62,651 bases of DNA from Candidatus Magasanikbacteria bacterium CG1_02_32_51 (lineage in GTDB: Bacteria > Patescibacteriota > Patescibacteriia > Magasanikbacterales > UBA922). Below, piece after piece: positions 16,243-25,475 of this stretch. Below the pieces are notes generated by a model. That model ran no database searches. It was not told where the DNA came from and saw nothing but the letters and a program-made list of their open reading frames with translations. Where the stretch lies: assembly GCA_001871435.1 (NCBI GenBank), contig MNVC01000012.1:1-62651 (forward strand), written 5' to 3'. Within the stretch, counting starts at the first letter, position 1. Each line of letters opens with the position of its first letter. The position numbers and the translations under genes are program-made.

Positions 16243-18048
16243 ATGTCCGAAGAAAAAAAGAAAAAGAAATGGTACAAAAGAAAAATGTTTTATATTTTTG
16301 TGGTTATTTTAGTTTTGGTTGCTTTTGGTGTTTATGCCAAAATAAAAAATTCCAATAAACCACCAACTTATGAAACTATCAAAGTTGAGAGAGGAACTTT
16401 GTCACAAACAGTTGATGCCACTGGCAATGTAGAATCATCTGGTTCATTAGATTTACGTTTTCAAAAGAGTGCTAATCTGGCCAAAATTTATAAAAAAGTA
16501 AATGATAAAGTCAAAGCAGGGGATATTATAGCTGAGGTGGACGTTAGTAGTGAAAATGCTCAAGTGGCTCAAGCTAGTGCTTCAGTACAACAATCCAAAG
16601 CCAATTTGAACAAAGTTTTAGCAGGTGCTACTGATAGTTATGTTTTGAGTATCAAGTCAAATTATGATAAAGCTCAAGCAAGTCTAAATCAAATAAAATC
16701 CACATCAGCTGATGCTGTTGCTAATGCTGAGGCAACTTTGCAAACTGCAGAAAATAATTTGAAATTATCCGTTGGTGGAGAAAATAGTCAGATAGTTGAT
16801 AATGCTTATCAAGATTTGTTTGTCAATATTCAATCAGTTCAGAATTCTTTAGCCAATGCTTTGACTGATTCTGATAATATTTTGGGTATTGATAATACTT
16901 TAGCCAATGATAATTTTGAAGCTGTCTTGTCAGCTTTGGATAGTAGTAAATTGAACATTGCTAAAACAAAATATAGTGTTGCCAAATCAGCTAAAAATAA
17001 TTTAGATATTGCGAGTAATAATCTTAGTTTGAATTCTGTTCATAATGAAATAGATAATGTCGCCACAATAGCTGAAGAAGGTCTTGTTGCTTCTAGGGAT
17101 TTATTGTTTACAATGTCTCAAATGCTTGATGCTACAGTGCCAATTGGTAATTTGACTCAGACAGATTTGACTACCAAAAAATCTACAATTAATATTGATA
17201 GAACGGATATAAGTAGTAAATATGCAACATTGATTGGTAATGTTCAAGCTGTAGAAACTGCCAAAAATAGTTATATTACCTACAAAATCGCTTATGACAA
17301 AGCCAAAGCTAATTTGGAAAATGCCAAGACAAAGGCTGAGGCTGATATTGCTTCTGCCCAAGCCAGTTTGATTCAAGCTGAAGCTCAGTACAATGATGTC
17401 AAAAACCCAGCTCGCAGTGAAGACGTTTCTTCCGCTCGTGCCCAACTTGCTGGCACTCAAGCTAGTCTATCTCAGGCTGTGGCTACTCGTAATAAAGGTA
17501 GAATAATAGCTCCTGTAGCTGGTACTATTGCCAAGCTCAATGGTAAAGTTGGTGAATTTGTAAATTCAGTAGATGTTTTTGCTCAATTAGTAAATCCACA
17601 TTTATTTGAAATTAATGTAGATATTCCAGAGACAGATATTATCAAAATTTCTATTGGAGATGATACTGACATTACTCTTGATGCTTATGGTGAAGATCAC
17701 CATTTTGTAGGTAAAGTCAGTCAAATAGAAACAGGGGAGACTGTGATTCAAGATGTAGTTTATTACAAAGTTACGATTTCTATGGAAGATAATGATAGTC
17801 AATATCATATTTTGAATGGTATGACAGCTAATATTCTTTTTTATACTGAAAAGAAAGACAATGTTTTGTACATACCACAAAGAACTATCAAAACTGATGA
17901 TAATGGCAAAAAATATGTAATTGTGTTAGATAATGGACAGACAAGTAATGTTTTTATAGAAACAGGGCTTCGTGGTGATAATGGTTTGATTGAAGTTACT
18001 TCTGGATTGCAAGATGGACAAGAGGTTGTGGTTAGACAAAATGCTTAA
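16243..18048 (+). CDS. HlyD/MacA-like membrane fusion (adaptor) protein of an ABC efflux system
   Basis: 601 residues: a cytoplasmic basic start, one membrane helix (MFYIFVVILVLVAFGVYAKI), a lipoyl/barrel-sandwich half (about 45-110), a very long Ala/Gln/Asn-rich helical hairpin (about 110-410), the second lipoyl half (IIAPVAGTIAKLNGKVGEFV), a beta-barrel and a membrane-proximal domain. MacA-type proteins couple ABC permeases to export or to transenvelope contacts. The hairpin is longer than the usual 350-400-residue relative. It belongs with the ATPase and two permeases at 19687-23093, though the CCA-adding enzyme gene intervenes. Substrate unknown. Confidence 0.85.
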   Translation: MSEEKKKKKWYKRKMFYIFVVILVLVAFGVYAKIKNSNKPPTYETIKVERGTLSQTVDATGNVESSGSLDLRFQKSANLAKIYKKVNDKVKAGDIIAEVDVSSENAQVAQASASVQQSKANLNKVLAGATDSYVLSIKSNYDKAQASLNQIKSTSADAVANAEATLQTAENNLKLSVGGENSQIVDNAYQDLFVNIQSVQNSLANALTDSDNILGIDNTLANDNFEAVLSALDSSKLNIAKTKYSVAKSAKNNLDIASNNLSLNSVHNEIDNVATIAEEGLVASRDLLFTMSQMLDATVPIGNLTQTDLTTKKSTINIDRTDISSKYATLIGNVQAVETAKNSYITYKIAYDKAKANLENAKTKAEADIASAQASLIQAEAQYNDVKNPARSEDVSSARAQLAGTQASLSQAVATRNKGRIIAPVAGTIAKLNGKVGEFVNSVDVFAQLVNPHLFEINVDIPETDIIKISIGDDTDITLDAYGEDHHFVGKVSQIETGETVIQDVVYYKVTISMEDNDSQYHILNGMTANILFYTEKKDNVLYIPQRTIKTDDNGKKYVIVLDNGQTSNVFIETGLRGDNGLIEVTSGLQDGQEVVVRQNA

Positions 18049-18098
18049 AGACGCGGATTTATACGGATTTTAAATGCAGATAAACGCTGATTTTAATT

Positions 18099-19544
18099 AT
18101 GAACATAAAAAAAATATTTTTTACAATTTATCAAGTTTCTAAAAAAGAAAAAATAGAGGTTTACGCTGTTGGTGGCTATGTACGTGATCTTTTGTTGGAC
18201 AGAAAAATTAAAAAGGATATTGATTTTGTTGTTGTTGGCAGCGGTCTAGATTTTGCTAAGAAATTTGAACAAAAATATGATGATGAAGGAACTCTAATTG
18301 AATTCCCTGATTTTGATACTGCTAGATTTGTTTTTACCAAACTTTTGGAAGATGGTAACAAAGAAAAATTATTTGAAATTGAATTTGCTGGTGCTAGAAC
18401 CGAAAAATATGATAGTAATTCTCGCAAACCAAAAGTTGTTGCTACTGATTTGAAAACAGATTTAGAAAGACGTGATTTTACAATCAATGCCATGGCACGA
18501 AAAGTTATCGCCAGTGGTTTGTCCAAAACTATTGAAGACCCTTTTGATGGCCAAAAAGATTTAGCCAAAAAAATACTCAGAACACCACTTGATCCTGACG
18601 TCACATTTTCGGAAGATCCACTTCGTATGTTGCGTGCGACTAGATTTGCTTCTCAACTTGGTTTTGAAATTGAAAAAAAGACTTATCAGGCTCTCACAAA
18701 AAATAAAGAAAGATTGAAGATAATTTCTGCTGAAAGAATCCAAGAGGAATTTTTCAAGTTGCTTGCTACGCCGAAACCCTCTGTTGGTTTGTGGATTTTG
18801 TATGAAACTGGACTTTTGCAAGAATTTTTGCCAGAAGTCTGTGATCTTTGGGGGGTAGACGAGGTGTATGGTCATACTCACAAAAATAATTTGGATCATA
18901 CTTTCAAAGTAGTAGACAATTTGGCTGAACGTTCAGACAATACTTTGTTGCGTTATGCTGCCCTGATGCATGATATTGGCAAACCTGGAACCAAACAATT
19001 TGTAGCAAAACGTGGTTGGGCTTTTGATATGCATGAACATCTTGGTAGAAAGATAGTTCGTCAAATTGGCAAACGTTTACATATGAGTAAAAGTGATACT
19101 GAATATGTTGCCAAATTAGTTCGTTGGCACCAACAACCAATTGCCTTGATGGATGAAGGAATTACCGATAGTCCTGTACGTCGTCTAGTTGTTAATCTTG
19201 GAGAAGAATTAGAAGATCTTCTTACTTTGTGTCGCAGTGATATTACAACTGGAAATCCAAAAAAATTACAAAAGCGTCTCAAGAATTATGATATTTTGGA
19301 AGAGCGTATTGCTGAAGTTTTGGAAAAAGACAAACTTCGGGCTTTCAATTCTCCTGTTCGTGGTGAAGAAATTATGGAATTGTGTAATTTGAAACCCGGT
19401 CCAACTGTGGGTAGAATCAAGAAAGCTTTAGAGGAAGCAATTTTGGATGGAAAAGTAGAAAATGATTATGAAAAGGTAAAAGATTATTTTTTTACAATCA
19501 AAGATGAATATATGCAAAGTGTGCAGGAATGGGAGAAACTGTAA
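18099..19544 (+). CDS. cca: CCA-adding tRNA nucleotidyltransferase with HD domain
   Basis: 481 residues. The class II nucleotidyltransferase head has VGGYVRDLLL and DIDFVVVG (metal-binding aspartates) and RRDFTINAMA. An RNA-binding middle part follows, then an HD domain with LMHDIGKPG. It builds or repairs the 3'-CCA end of tRNAs; the HD part is a metal-dependent phosphohydrolase as in E. coli-type enzymes. The start follows a small repeat (GCGGATTTATACGGATTTT) after the adaptor gene. Its position inside the efflux set is probably an accident of gene order. Length is normal for HD-bearing members. Confidence 0.93.
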   Translation: MNIKKIFFTIYQVSKKEKIEVYAVGGYVRDLLLDRKIKKDIDFVVVGSGLDFAKKFEQKYDDEGTLIEFPDFDTARFVFTKLLEDGNKEKLFEIEFAGARTEKYDSNSRKPKVVATDLKTDLERRDFTINAMARKVIASGLSKTIEDPFDGQKDLAKKILRTPLDPDVTFSEDPLRMLRATRFASQLGFEIEKKTYQALTKNKERLKIISAERIQEEFFKLLATPKPSVGLWILYETGLLQEFLPEVCDLWGVDEVYGHTHKNNLDHTFKVVDNLAERSDNTLLRYAALMHDIGKPGTKQFVAKRGWAFDMHEHLGRKIVRQIGKRLHMSKSDTEYVAKLVRWHQQPIALMDEGITDSPVRRLVVNLGEELEDLLTLCRSDITTGNPKKLQKRLKNYDILEERIAEVLEKDKLRAFNSPVRGEEIMELCNLKPGPTVGRIKKALEEAILDGKVENDYEKVKDYFFTIKDEYMQSVQEWEKL

Positions 19545-19547
19545 TTT

Positions 19548-19683
19548 AGTAATTTTGAATTTCGAATTTTAAAACAATTTTTCAATTATTTAATTTTAAA
19601 TTAATTTTTTTGTAAATTTAAAATTGTTTCCAACCAAGTCGGACAAGTTAAAATTTAAAATTTCTAAATTTAAAATTCGTATA
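19548..19683. repeat. Family D AT-rich inverted repeat with nested GGCGGACAAG element
   Basis: GAATTTTAAAACAATTT on the left mirrors AAATTG...TTAAAATTTAAAAT on the right. The right arm is split by CCAACCAAGTCGGACAAG (19630-19647); removing it restores the family D consensus found uninterrupted at 29567, 44815 and 47508. This is direct evidence for insertion of the small element into an older repeat. Confidence 0.65.
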
Positions 19684-19686
19684 TAT

Positions 19687-20415
19687 ATGAGCAAATTGAT
19701 TGAAGTAAAAGACTTAACAAAACAATATGAAAATGGTGAAGTAGTGACCAAGATATTACATGGTCTGACTTTTGATATTGAAAAAGGAGAATTTGTTTCT
19801 ATCATGGGTCCTTCTGGTTCTGGTAAATCTACATTGATGCATATTTTAGGTTTTCTTGATACTTTAACTTCTGGTACTTTTTTGTTTGAAGGACGTGATG
19901 TTAGTCAACTTAGTGATGATGAGCTAGCAGATATGCGCAGTAATAAAATTGGTTTTGTGTTTCAAGCCTTCAATCTTCTCAATCGTTCTACAACTCTAGA
20001 AAATGTGATGTTGCCACTGCTCTATACTAAAGTTTCAAAGAAGGAAAGAGTGAAAAGAGCTACAGAATTACTCATCCAAGTTGGTCTTGGTCATAGATTG
20101 GATTATTCTCCAAGTAAGCTTTCTGGTGGTGAAAAACAACGTGTGGCTATTGCCAGAGCTTTGGTCAATGATCCTGAAGTTATTTTTGCTGATGAACCTA
20201 CAGGAAATCTTGATTCCAAATCTGGTTTACAAGTTATGAAGATATTACAGGACTTAAATAGAGATAAGGGACATAGTATTATTCTTGTTACTCATGAAAA
20301 ATACACAGCCGAGCATGCAGAGCGTATTATTACTTTGAAAGATGGTCTTATAGAATCAGACAAACCTGTGGAGAAAAGACAAATCGCCGATGAGAATGGG
20401 ACTTTAATTAAGTAA
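19687..20415 (+). CDS. ABC transporter ATPase, MacB/LolD-type
   Basis: 242 residues. Walker A GPSGSGKST, Q-loop VFQAFNLL, signature LSGGEKQR, Walker B VIFADEPTGNLDS and the H of LVTHE are all intact. NLL after the Q-loop and EPTGNLD are typical of the MacB/LolD/FtsE branch, whose ATPases power mechanotransmission rather than channel transport. It would energise the two following FtsX-like permeases together with the adaptor at 16243. ATG at 19687 is chosen because the upstream frame is made of repeat sequence. Confidence 0.92.
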   Translation: MSKLIEVKDLTKQYENGEVVTKILHGLTFDIEKGEFVSIMGPSGSGKSTLMHILGFLDTLTSGTFLFEGRDVSQLSDDELADMRSNKIGFVFQAFNLLNRSTTLENVMLPLLYTKVSKKERVKRATELLIQVGLGHRLDYSPSKLSGGEKQRVAIARALVNDPEVIFADEPTGNLDSKSGLQVMKILQDLNRDKGHSIILVTHEKYTAEHAERIITLKDGLIESDKPVEKRQIADENGTLIK

Positions 20416-20455
20416 GTTTTTGTAAGTATTAACACTCCGGATTGTTGTAATTAAT

Positions 20456-21694
20456 ATGGACGTGATAGAGAATATAACAAGTTCTTGGCAGACAATAGCG
20501 CACAGTAAAGCACGTTCTTTTTTGACAATGCTTGGAATTGTAATTGGTGTAATGGCAGTGATTATTGTGTTGTCTGTTGGAGCTGGAGCTCAAAGTCTAA
20601 TAATAAATCAGGTAAAAAGTTTGGGTTCAAATCTTATTGGTGTTTTGCCTGGTAATTCAGAAAAAGATGGACCTCCTGCTTCAGCTTTGGGAATAGTAGT
20701 TACTACTTTGATTTATGATGACGGAAAAGAGATCTTGAAAAATGGTTGCAAATGTATAGAAAATGTGGCTATGTATGTGACTGGTAACGATACTATTATA
20801 GCAGGGGATAATAGTATAACTAGTAATTATACTGGTACTACTGCTAGTTATATTGTTGTAGAAGATACTGATGTTGAATTTGGTCATTTTTTTACAGAGG
20901 AAGAAGAAAAGACTGCTGGAAGAGTTGTCGTTTTGGGATTTGGTGTCAAAGACAAACTTTTTGGTAATGAAAATGCTTTGGAAAAAAGAATTAGAATAGG
21001 AAAAGTAAATTTTTTTGTTGTAGGTGTGATGAAAGAGCGTGGTGTAAGTGGTTTTCAAAATCAAGATGACCAGATATTTATTCCAATTTCTTCAGCTCAA
21101 AAATTATTATTGGGTATAGATTATGTAAACTATATGAGAATAAAAGTCAATACTGCTGAAAATGTTGATCAAGCTGTGGAAAGTGTTGAACAAATTTTGC
21201 GTGATAGACATAATATTGGAACGGGGGAGAGTGATGACTTTTCTGTTAGATCCGCTGCTCAAGGTCTTGATGCCATATCTAATATTACTAATGCTCTAAA
21301 GTTTTTCTTAGTAGCTATTGCTAGTTTGTCTTTGATTGTTGGTGGTTTTGGTATTATGAATATTATGCTTGCCACTGTCCAAGAGCGTACTCAAGAAATT
21401 GGTTTGCGTAAGGCTATTGGTGCCAAATCTAGACAAATTATTTTTCAATTTTTGGTAGAGTCAATGGTAATTACTTTTCTTGGTGGTGCTATTGGAATAA
21501 TTTTTGGTGTTTTGATTTCAGTTGTTGTAGCAAAAACAGCTCAAAATATGGGTTATTCATGGGATTTAGTGATTACATTTGGTTCAATTTTGTTAGCCTG
21601 TGGTGTATCTGTAGGAATTGGTTTGTTAATTGGTATTATACCAGCACGTCGTGCTAGCAAATTGAATGCCATTGAATCATTACGTTATGAATAG
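20456..21694 (+). CDS. MacB/FtsX-like ABC permease, first copy
   Basis: 412 residues with the MacB layout: one N-terminal helix (SFLTMLGIVIGVMAVIIVLS), a large extracytoplasmic MacB-PCD domain (about 50-270), then three helices ending in IGLLIGIIPARRASKLNAIE, the conserved FtsX tail. It follows the ATPase gene by 40 bases. It ends in tandem TAG codons. Probably pairs with the second permease (21852) as a heterodimer on one ATPase dimer. Confidence 0.88.
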   Translation: MDVIENITSSWQTIAHSKARSFLTMLGIVIGVMAVIIVLSVGAGAQSLIINQVKSLGSNLIGVLPGNSEKDGPPASALGIVVTTLIYDDGKEILKNGCKCIENVAMYVTGNDTIIAGDNSITSNYTGTTASYIVVEDTDVEFGHFFTEEEEKTAGRVVVLGFGVKDKLFGNENALEKRIRIGKVNFFVVGVMKERGVSGFQNQDDQIFIPISSAQKLLLGIDYVNYMRIKVNTAENVDQAVESVEQILRDRHNIGTGESDDFSVRSAAQGLDAISNITNALKFFLVAIASLSLIVGGFGIMNIMLATVQERTQEIGLRKAIGAKSRQIIFQFLVESMVITFLGGAIGIIFGVLISVVVAKTAQNMGYSWDLVITFGSILLACGVSVGIGLLIGIIPARRASKLNAIESLRYE

Positions 21695-21851
21695 TAGTGT
21701 TAAAATGTTCTAAATGATGAAGTTGCTATAATTGAAAATCAATTACAACAAATGTAAGTGGTACAACATTTTCAACATAGGTAATTTATAGAGTAATATT
21801 TTTATTTAATTGTATTTTGTCTAATCATAAACTCACTTTTCAAAATTTTGT

Positions 21852-23093
21852 ATGTTTATAAAAGACTTATTTGAAATTTCAGGTACGGCTTTAATTAGAC
21901 AAAAGATGCGTACTATTTTAACTACTATTGCTCTTAGTATTGGTATTGCTTCGGTTGTAATTATTATTTCAGCAGGTAAGGGATTGGAATCTATGGTTTT
22001 GGGTGCTTTGGATATTTTTAGTCCAAACACTCTCAATATTGAAGTGCGTGTACCTGGAAAGGGAAATAGTGGTAGTGCTACAAGTATGGCTACTGGTGTT
22101 TCTATTACAAGTTTAAAAAATACAGATATAGAAGCTATAGTAAAACATCCAAATATTTCTTTGGCTTATGGTTATTTGACTAGTCAACAAGTAATAAAAT
22201 ATCGTGAACAAAATAAAACAGTTACTGTTTTGGCTTATGGTGCGGATTACGCAAAAGCAAATAGTGTAAAAATTGCGCAAGGTAGATTTTATAACTCTGA
22301 TGAAGAAAATGTTTTGGCACAAGTAATTTTTTTAGGTTCAAAAATAAGTGAAGATTTGTTTGGTAATGATACTGCTGTTGGTAAAATTGTTTTTGTAAAA
22401 GGAAAATCTTTTCGTGTAGTGGGTGTACAAGAAAAAGTTGGAGCTAGTTTTGGGTTGGATATGGATAGCGCTGTATATATACCAACTAAAACTATGCAAA
22501 AAAGATTTTTAGGGACAGATTATGTGATGGGTGTGGGAGCTTATGTAGTAGATATGTCTAAATTAGAAACTACCAAAGAAGATATAGAAATGCTACTGCG
22601 TGAAAGACACGATATTACAGATCCTGATAAAGATGATTTTCAAGTAACTAGTATGAAAGAAGCTAGAGCTACTTTGGAAACTGTGTTAGGTGGCATCACA
22701 TTATTACTTATTGCACTTGTTTGTATCTCTCTTCTTGTGGGAGGTGTGGGAATTACCAATATTATGTATGTAACTGTGACTGAACGTACTTTTGAAATAG
22801 GTCTTCGTAAATCTCTTGGAGCCAAATCAAAAGATGTTTTGTGGCAATTTTTAATAGAAGCCATGATGTTGACTTCAGTTGGTGGTATAGTAGGTGTATT
22901 ATTTGGTATTATAATTTCTTATGGTATTTATTTAGGAGCCAATAGTTTTGGAATAAAATGGATGTTTTCCATTCCATTTTATTCTATTATATTAGCTATT
23001 GGATTTTCTACGGCTGTTGGTTTGTTTTTTGGTATTTATCCAGCCAAAAGAGCAGCATCTTTGAGTCCTATTGTAGCGATTAGAAAAGAGTAA
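21852..23093 (+). CDS. MacB/FtsX-like ABC permease, second copy
   Basis: 413 residues, same layout as the preceding gene (TILTTIALSIGIASVVIIIS, MacB-PCD domain, FGIYPAKRAASLSPIVAIRK) but clearly diverged from it. Two unlike permeases with one ATPase suggest a heteromeric complex; alternatively they may serve alternative substrates. The gap of 157 bases between the two genes holds no obvious promoter. No Shine-Dalgarno site. Function in envelope export or lipoprotein/peptide handling is inference. Confidence 0.87.
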   Translation: MFIKDLFEISGTALIRQKMRTILTTIALSIGIASVVIIISAGKGLESMVLGALDIFSPNTLNIEVRVPGKGNSGSATSMATGVSITSLKNTDIEAIVKHPNISLAYGYLTSQQVIKYREQNKTVTVLAYGADYAKANSVKIAQGRFYNSDEENVLAQVIFLGSKISEDLFGNDTAVGKIVFVKGKSFRVVGVQEKVGASFGLDMDSAVYIPTKTMQKRFLGTDYVMGVGAYVVDMSKLETTKEDIEMLLRERHDITDPDKDDFQVTSMKEARATLETVLGGITLLLIALVCISLLVGGVGITNIMYVTVTERTFEIGLRKSLGAKSKDVLWQFLIEAMMLTSVGGIVGVLFGIIISYGIYLGANSFGIKWMFSIPFYSIILAIGFSTAVGLFFGIYPAKRAASLSPIVAIRKE

Positions 23094-23096
23094 TTG

Positions 23097-23195
23097 AGTT
23101 AAAAGTTTTTAAAGTTCATAAAGTTTATAAAGTAATGTTTATTTTAGCATTTTTTGTACTTTTAACTTTCAACTTTACAAACTTTATAAACTAGG
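23097..23195. repeat. Family E inverted repeat
   Basis: AAAGTTCATAAAGTTTATAA at the left and CTTTACAAACTTTATAAACT at the right are complementary. Related units lie at 24664-24712, 39540-39563, 40275-40392 and 53873-53905, always between genes. Confidence 0.55.
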
Positions 23196-23217
23196 TTTAT
23201 TTGCTTTTTTTATCAAA

Positions 23218-23967
23218 ATGAGCTATTATACAAATATAATTAGTTATCAAAATTATACTATGTGGAGCTTTATTTGGAATGATTTGTTATACCAGCCTGT
23301 ATTTAATGTCCTTATTTGGTTGTATAATAATGTTACCAACCAAAATTTAGGTTGGTCAGTAGTCTATTTGACTATTGTTTTGCGTATTTTGCTTTTGCCT
23401 TTGAATATTATTGGCGAGAGAAACAAAGTGCGTGATGAACAAGTACAAGAAGATATCAAAAAAATTGAGAAAGATTATCGTAATGATCCAATGCTTCAAA
23501 AAGAAGAAATTAGAAAACTAGTTAAAAAAAATAAGATAAATCCTTGGGCAAAAGTATTATCTTTGGGTATTCAGTTGCTTGTTTTAGTTTTGCTTTATCA
23601 AGTATTTTTGCAAGGTATTACTGGAGAAAAATTGTTACGTACTCTGTATGATTGGGTAGATTTTCCAGGTAGTATCAATATTTATTTTTTTGGTTTTAAT
23701 CTTGGTAATAGACATGATATATTGTGGCCAGGTTTTGTAGCTATTATTCTTTTGGCAGATATATACATAGATTTAAAGAAGCATAAAGAAAATGTTACTA
23801 AGTCTGATCTTGCATATTTTGTATTGTTTCCAGCATTTTCTTTTTATATTCTTTGGCTTTTGCCAATGGTAAAATCAGTATTTATCTTGACATCAATGTT
23901 TTTTAGTATGTTGTTAGGTTTATTTATTAGAACATTGTTTAGATCACACAAAAAACAAATAAATTAA
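23218..23967 (+). CDS. yidC: YidC/Oxa1 membrane protein insertase (core form)
   Basis: 249 residues with about five hydrophobic segments. There is no large periplasmic domain, so it is the short YidC/Oxa1 core form. LGWSVVYLTIVLRILLLPLN is the first core helix with the conserved arginine for the hydrophilic groove; the charged cytoplasmic hairpin (about 65-105) follows, and the basic tail (RTLFRSHKKQ) may touch the ribosome. It inserts proteins into the cytoplasmic membrane alone or with Sec. An internal ATG at 23260 is another possible start. Confidence 0.88.
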   Translation: MSYYTNIISYQNYTMWSFIWNDLLYQPVFNVLIWLYNNVTNQNLGWSVVYLTIVLRILLLPLNIIGERNKVRDEQVQEDIKKIEKDYRNDPMLQKEEIRKLVKKNKINPWAKVLSLGIQLLVLVLLYQVFLQGITGEKLLRTLYDWVDFPGSINIYFFGFNLGNRHDILWPGFVAIILLADIYIDLKKHKENVTKSDLAYFVLFPAFSFYILWLLPMVKSVFILTSMFFSMLLGLFIRTLFRSHKKQIN

Positions 23968-23988
23968 TTTTTATTATAATAAAAATAT

Positions 23989-24597
23989 ATGGCTGGAGAT
24001 TCACTGGACAAATTAATGTATTCATTTGTCATGGAGGATGTACTAAAAGGTTTATTTATAAAAGTTCCACCGGGTCACGTAGCTTGTGTTTATGATCTTG
24101 GTAGAGGAGTACTTAGAAAAGTTTTGACTCCAGGTCTTCATTTAAAAATTCCTTTTTGGCAAAAGGCTAGACTTTTTAATACTCAGACTTTGGAATATGC
24201 TATAACCAGAGAATTCAATCCTCTAAATCCTAGAGCTATGGGAGATGTGCCTATTGGAGCCGTAACTAAAAGTAATAAAAAAATTGCCATAGAAGGTACT
24301 GTTTTGATACGTTTGGATATTCATCAAATTCCAAATATTTGGCAAACTATTGGTGAAGATTTCGTTGAAAAAATTATTCGTCCAACTATGCGTAGTCGTA
24401 TGCGTATGGTTATTAGTCGTTTTAACACTGAAGAAATTATTGGTGCCAAGCGTGATGCTGTAGAAATTGAATTAAAAAATGAATTAGAAAGAATATTTTA
24501 TTCTCGTGGTATTTATGTAGAAAATGTTTTACTTAGTGAAATTTCTAGTATTGCTGAAATTAGAAATGCTGGTAAGAGTGTGGCAGATATTGAATAG
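23989..24597 (+). CDS. SPFH/band 7 (prohibitin-like) protein, short
   Basis: 202 residues. KVPPGHVACVYDLGRGVLRK and LTPGLHLKIPFWQKARLFNT are the start of an SPFH domain, followed by TVLIRLDIHQIPNIWQTIGE and a helical part ending VENVLLSEISSIAEIRN. The family scaffolds membrane microdomains or regulates membrane proteases such as FtsH. There is no clear N-terminal membrane helix and the usual long coiled-coil tail is missing, so it is a reduced member. A terminator follows at 24621-24649. Its position after yidC may reflect a shared role in membrane protein quality control. Confidence 0.75.
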   Translation: MAGDSLDKLMYSFVMEDVLKGLFIKVPPGHVACVYDLGRGVLRKVLTPGLHLKIPFWQKARLFNTQTLEYAITREFNPLNPRAMGDVPIGAVTKSNKKIAIEGTVLIRLDIHQIPNIWQTIGEDFVEKIIRPTMRSRMRMVISRFNTEEIIGAKRDAVEIELKNELERIFYSRGIYVENVLLSEISSIAEIRNAGKSVADIE

Positions 24598-24620
24598 TTT
24601 TCATTAAAATATTTGAACAT

Positions 24621-24649
24621 TAAAACACTGTAAAAAACAGTGTTTTTTG
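24621..24649 (+). terminator. Intrinsic terminator before the heat-shock cluster
   Basis: AAAACACTGT, short A-loop, ACAGTGTTTTTT. It insulates the hrcA promoter from upstream transcription. Confidence 0.8.
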
Positions 24650-24716
24650 TTAAGTAAATGCATAGTTATAAGGACTTTGTAACTTTACAAACTTTATGGA
24701 CTTTATAAATTATGGA

Positions 24717-24752
24717 TTAGCACTTGACAGGTTAGAGTGATAATAGTATAAT
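24717..24752 (+). promoter_or_regulatory. CIRCE operator overlapping the hrcA promoter
   Basis: TTAGCACTT - 9 bases - GAGTGATAA (24717-24743) is a CIRCE element with one mismatch per arm. The -35 box TTGACA (24724-24729) lies inside it, and TATAAT (24747-24752) follows after exactly 17 bases. HrcA bound here would block RNA polymerase. An extra half-site GAGTGCTAA stands at 24769-24777, just before the start codon. Confidence 0.9.
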
Positions 24753-24788
24753 ATCACTGTAATTATAAGAGTGCTAAAAAACTCAAAT

Positions 24789-25466
24789 ATGTTGGATGAA
24801 AGAAAATCAAAAATATTAGAATTAATTATTGAAAATTATACAAAGTCGGCTGAGCCTATTGGTTCTAGTTTTTTGGTAGATAATTGTAGTTTAGATCTTA
24901 GTGGAGCTACTATTAGGAATGAAATGCGTGATTTGGAAGAAAACGGTTATTTGACCCATCCTCACACTTCATCTGGTAGAATTCCGACTGAACTTGGTTA
25001 CAAATATTATGTAGAAAATATTATGCAAGTGAAGACTATTAGCAAAAAAATAGCTGATAATCTAAATATTATTTCTGAAGAAAAAGCAGATGACGAATTG
25101 AAAACTATTGCCAAAAATATTTCTGAAAAGACTGGTAATGCTGTCATAATTGCTTTTGGTGCTGGTTCGCTTTATTATACTGGTATCAAAAATCTTTTTT
25201 CTCAGCCAGAATTTCATGATTATTCTTATATGGTAAGTGTATCAGCAATTTTTGATCAGTGTGAAGATACAATAGGAGATATTTACAAAAATATTTTGAA
25301 AGATAAACCAATTATTTTGATAGGTGAAAACAATCCATTTGGTAGTATGTGTGGTTTGATTGGTGTCAAATTGAAAAATAACATTTTGTTTATGGTTTTG
25401 GGTCCAGTACGTATGGACTATTCTACCAATTATACTTTGTTGGATTATTTATTAAAGAAATTTTAA
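24789..25466 (+). CDS. hrcA: Heat-inducible transcription repressor HrcA (short form)
   Basis: 225 residues against about 340 in typical relatives. The N-terminal winged helix (MLDERKSKILELIIENYTKS, then GATIRNEMRDLEENGYLTHP) and the wing HTSSGRIPTELGYKYYVE are intact. The C-terminal GAF-like half is shortened, but its last part LIGENNPFGSMCGLIGVKLK is recognisable. It binds CIRCE and represses the chaperone genes. It is the first gene of hrcA-grpE-hsp20-dnaK and controls its own promoter. ATG 24789 is chosen over GTG 24771, which lies inside the GAGTGCTAA half-site. Confidence 0.92.
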   Translation: MLDERKSKILELIIENYTKSAEPIGSSFLVDNCSLDLSGATIRNEMRDLEENGYLTHPHTSSGRIPTELGYKYYVENIMQVKTISKKIADNLNIISEEKADDELKTIAKNISEKTGNAVIIAFGAGSLYYTGIKNLFSQPEFHDYSYMVSVSAIFDQCEDTIGDIYKNILKDKPIILIGENNPFGSMCGLIGVKLKNNILFMVLGPVRMDYSTNYTLLDYLLKKF

Positions 25467-25475
25467 ATAAAAATT

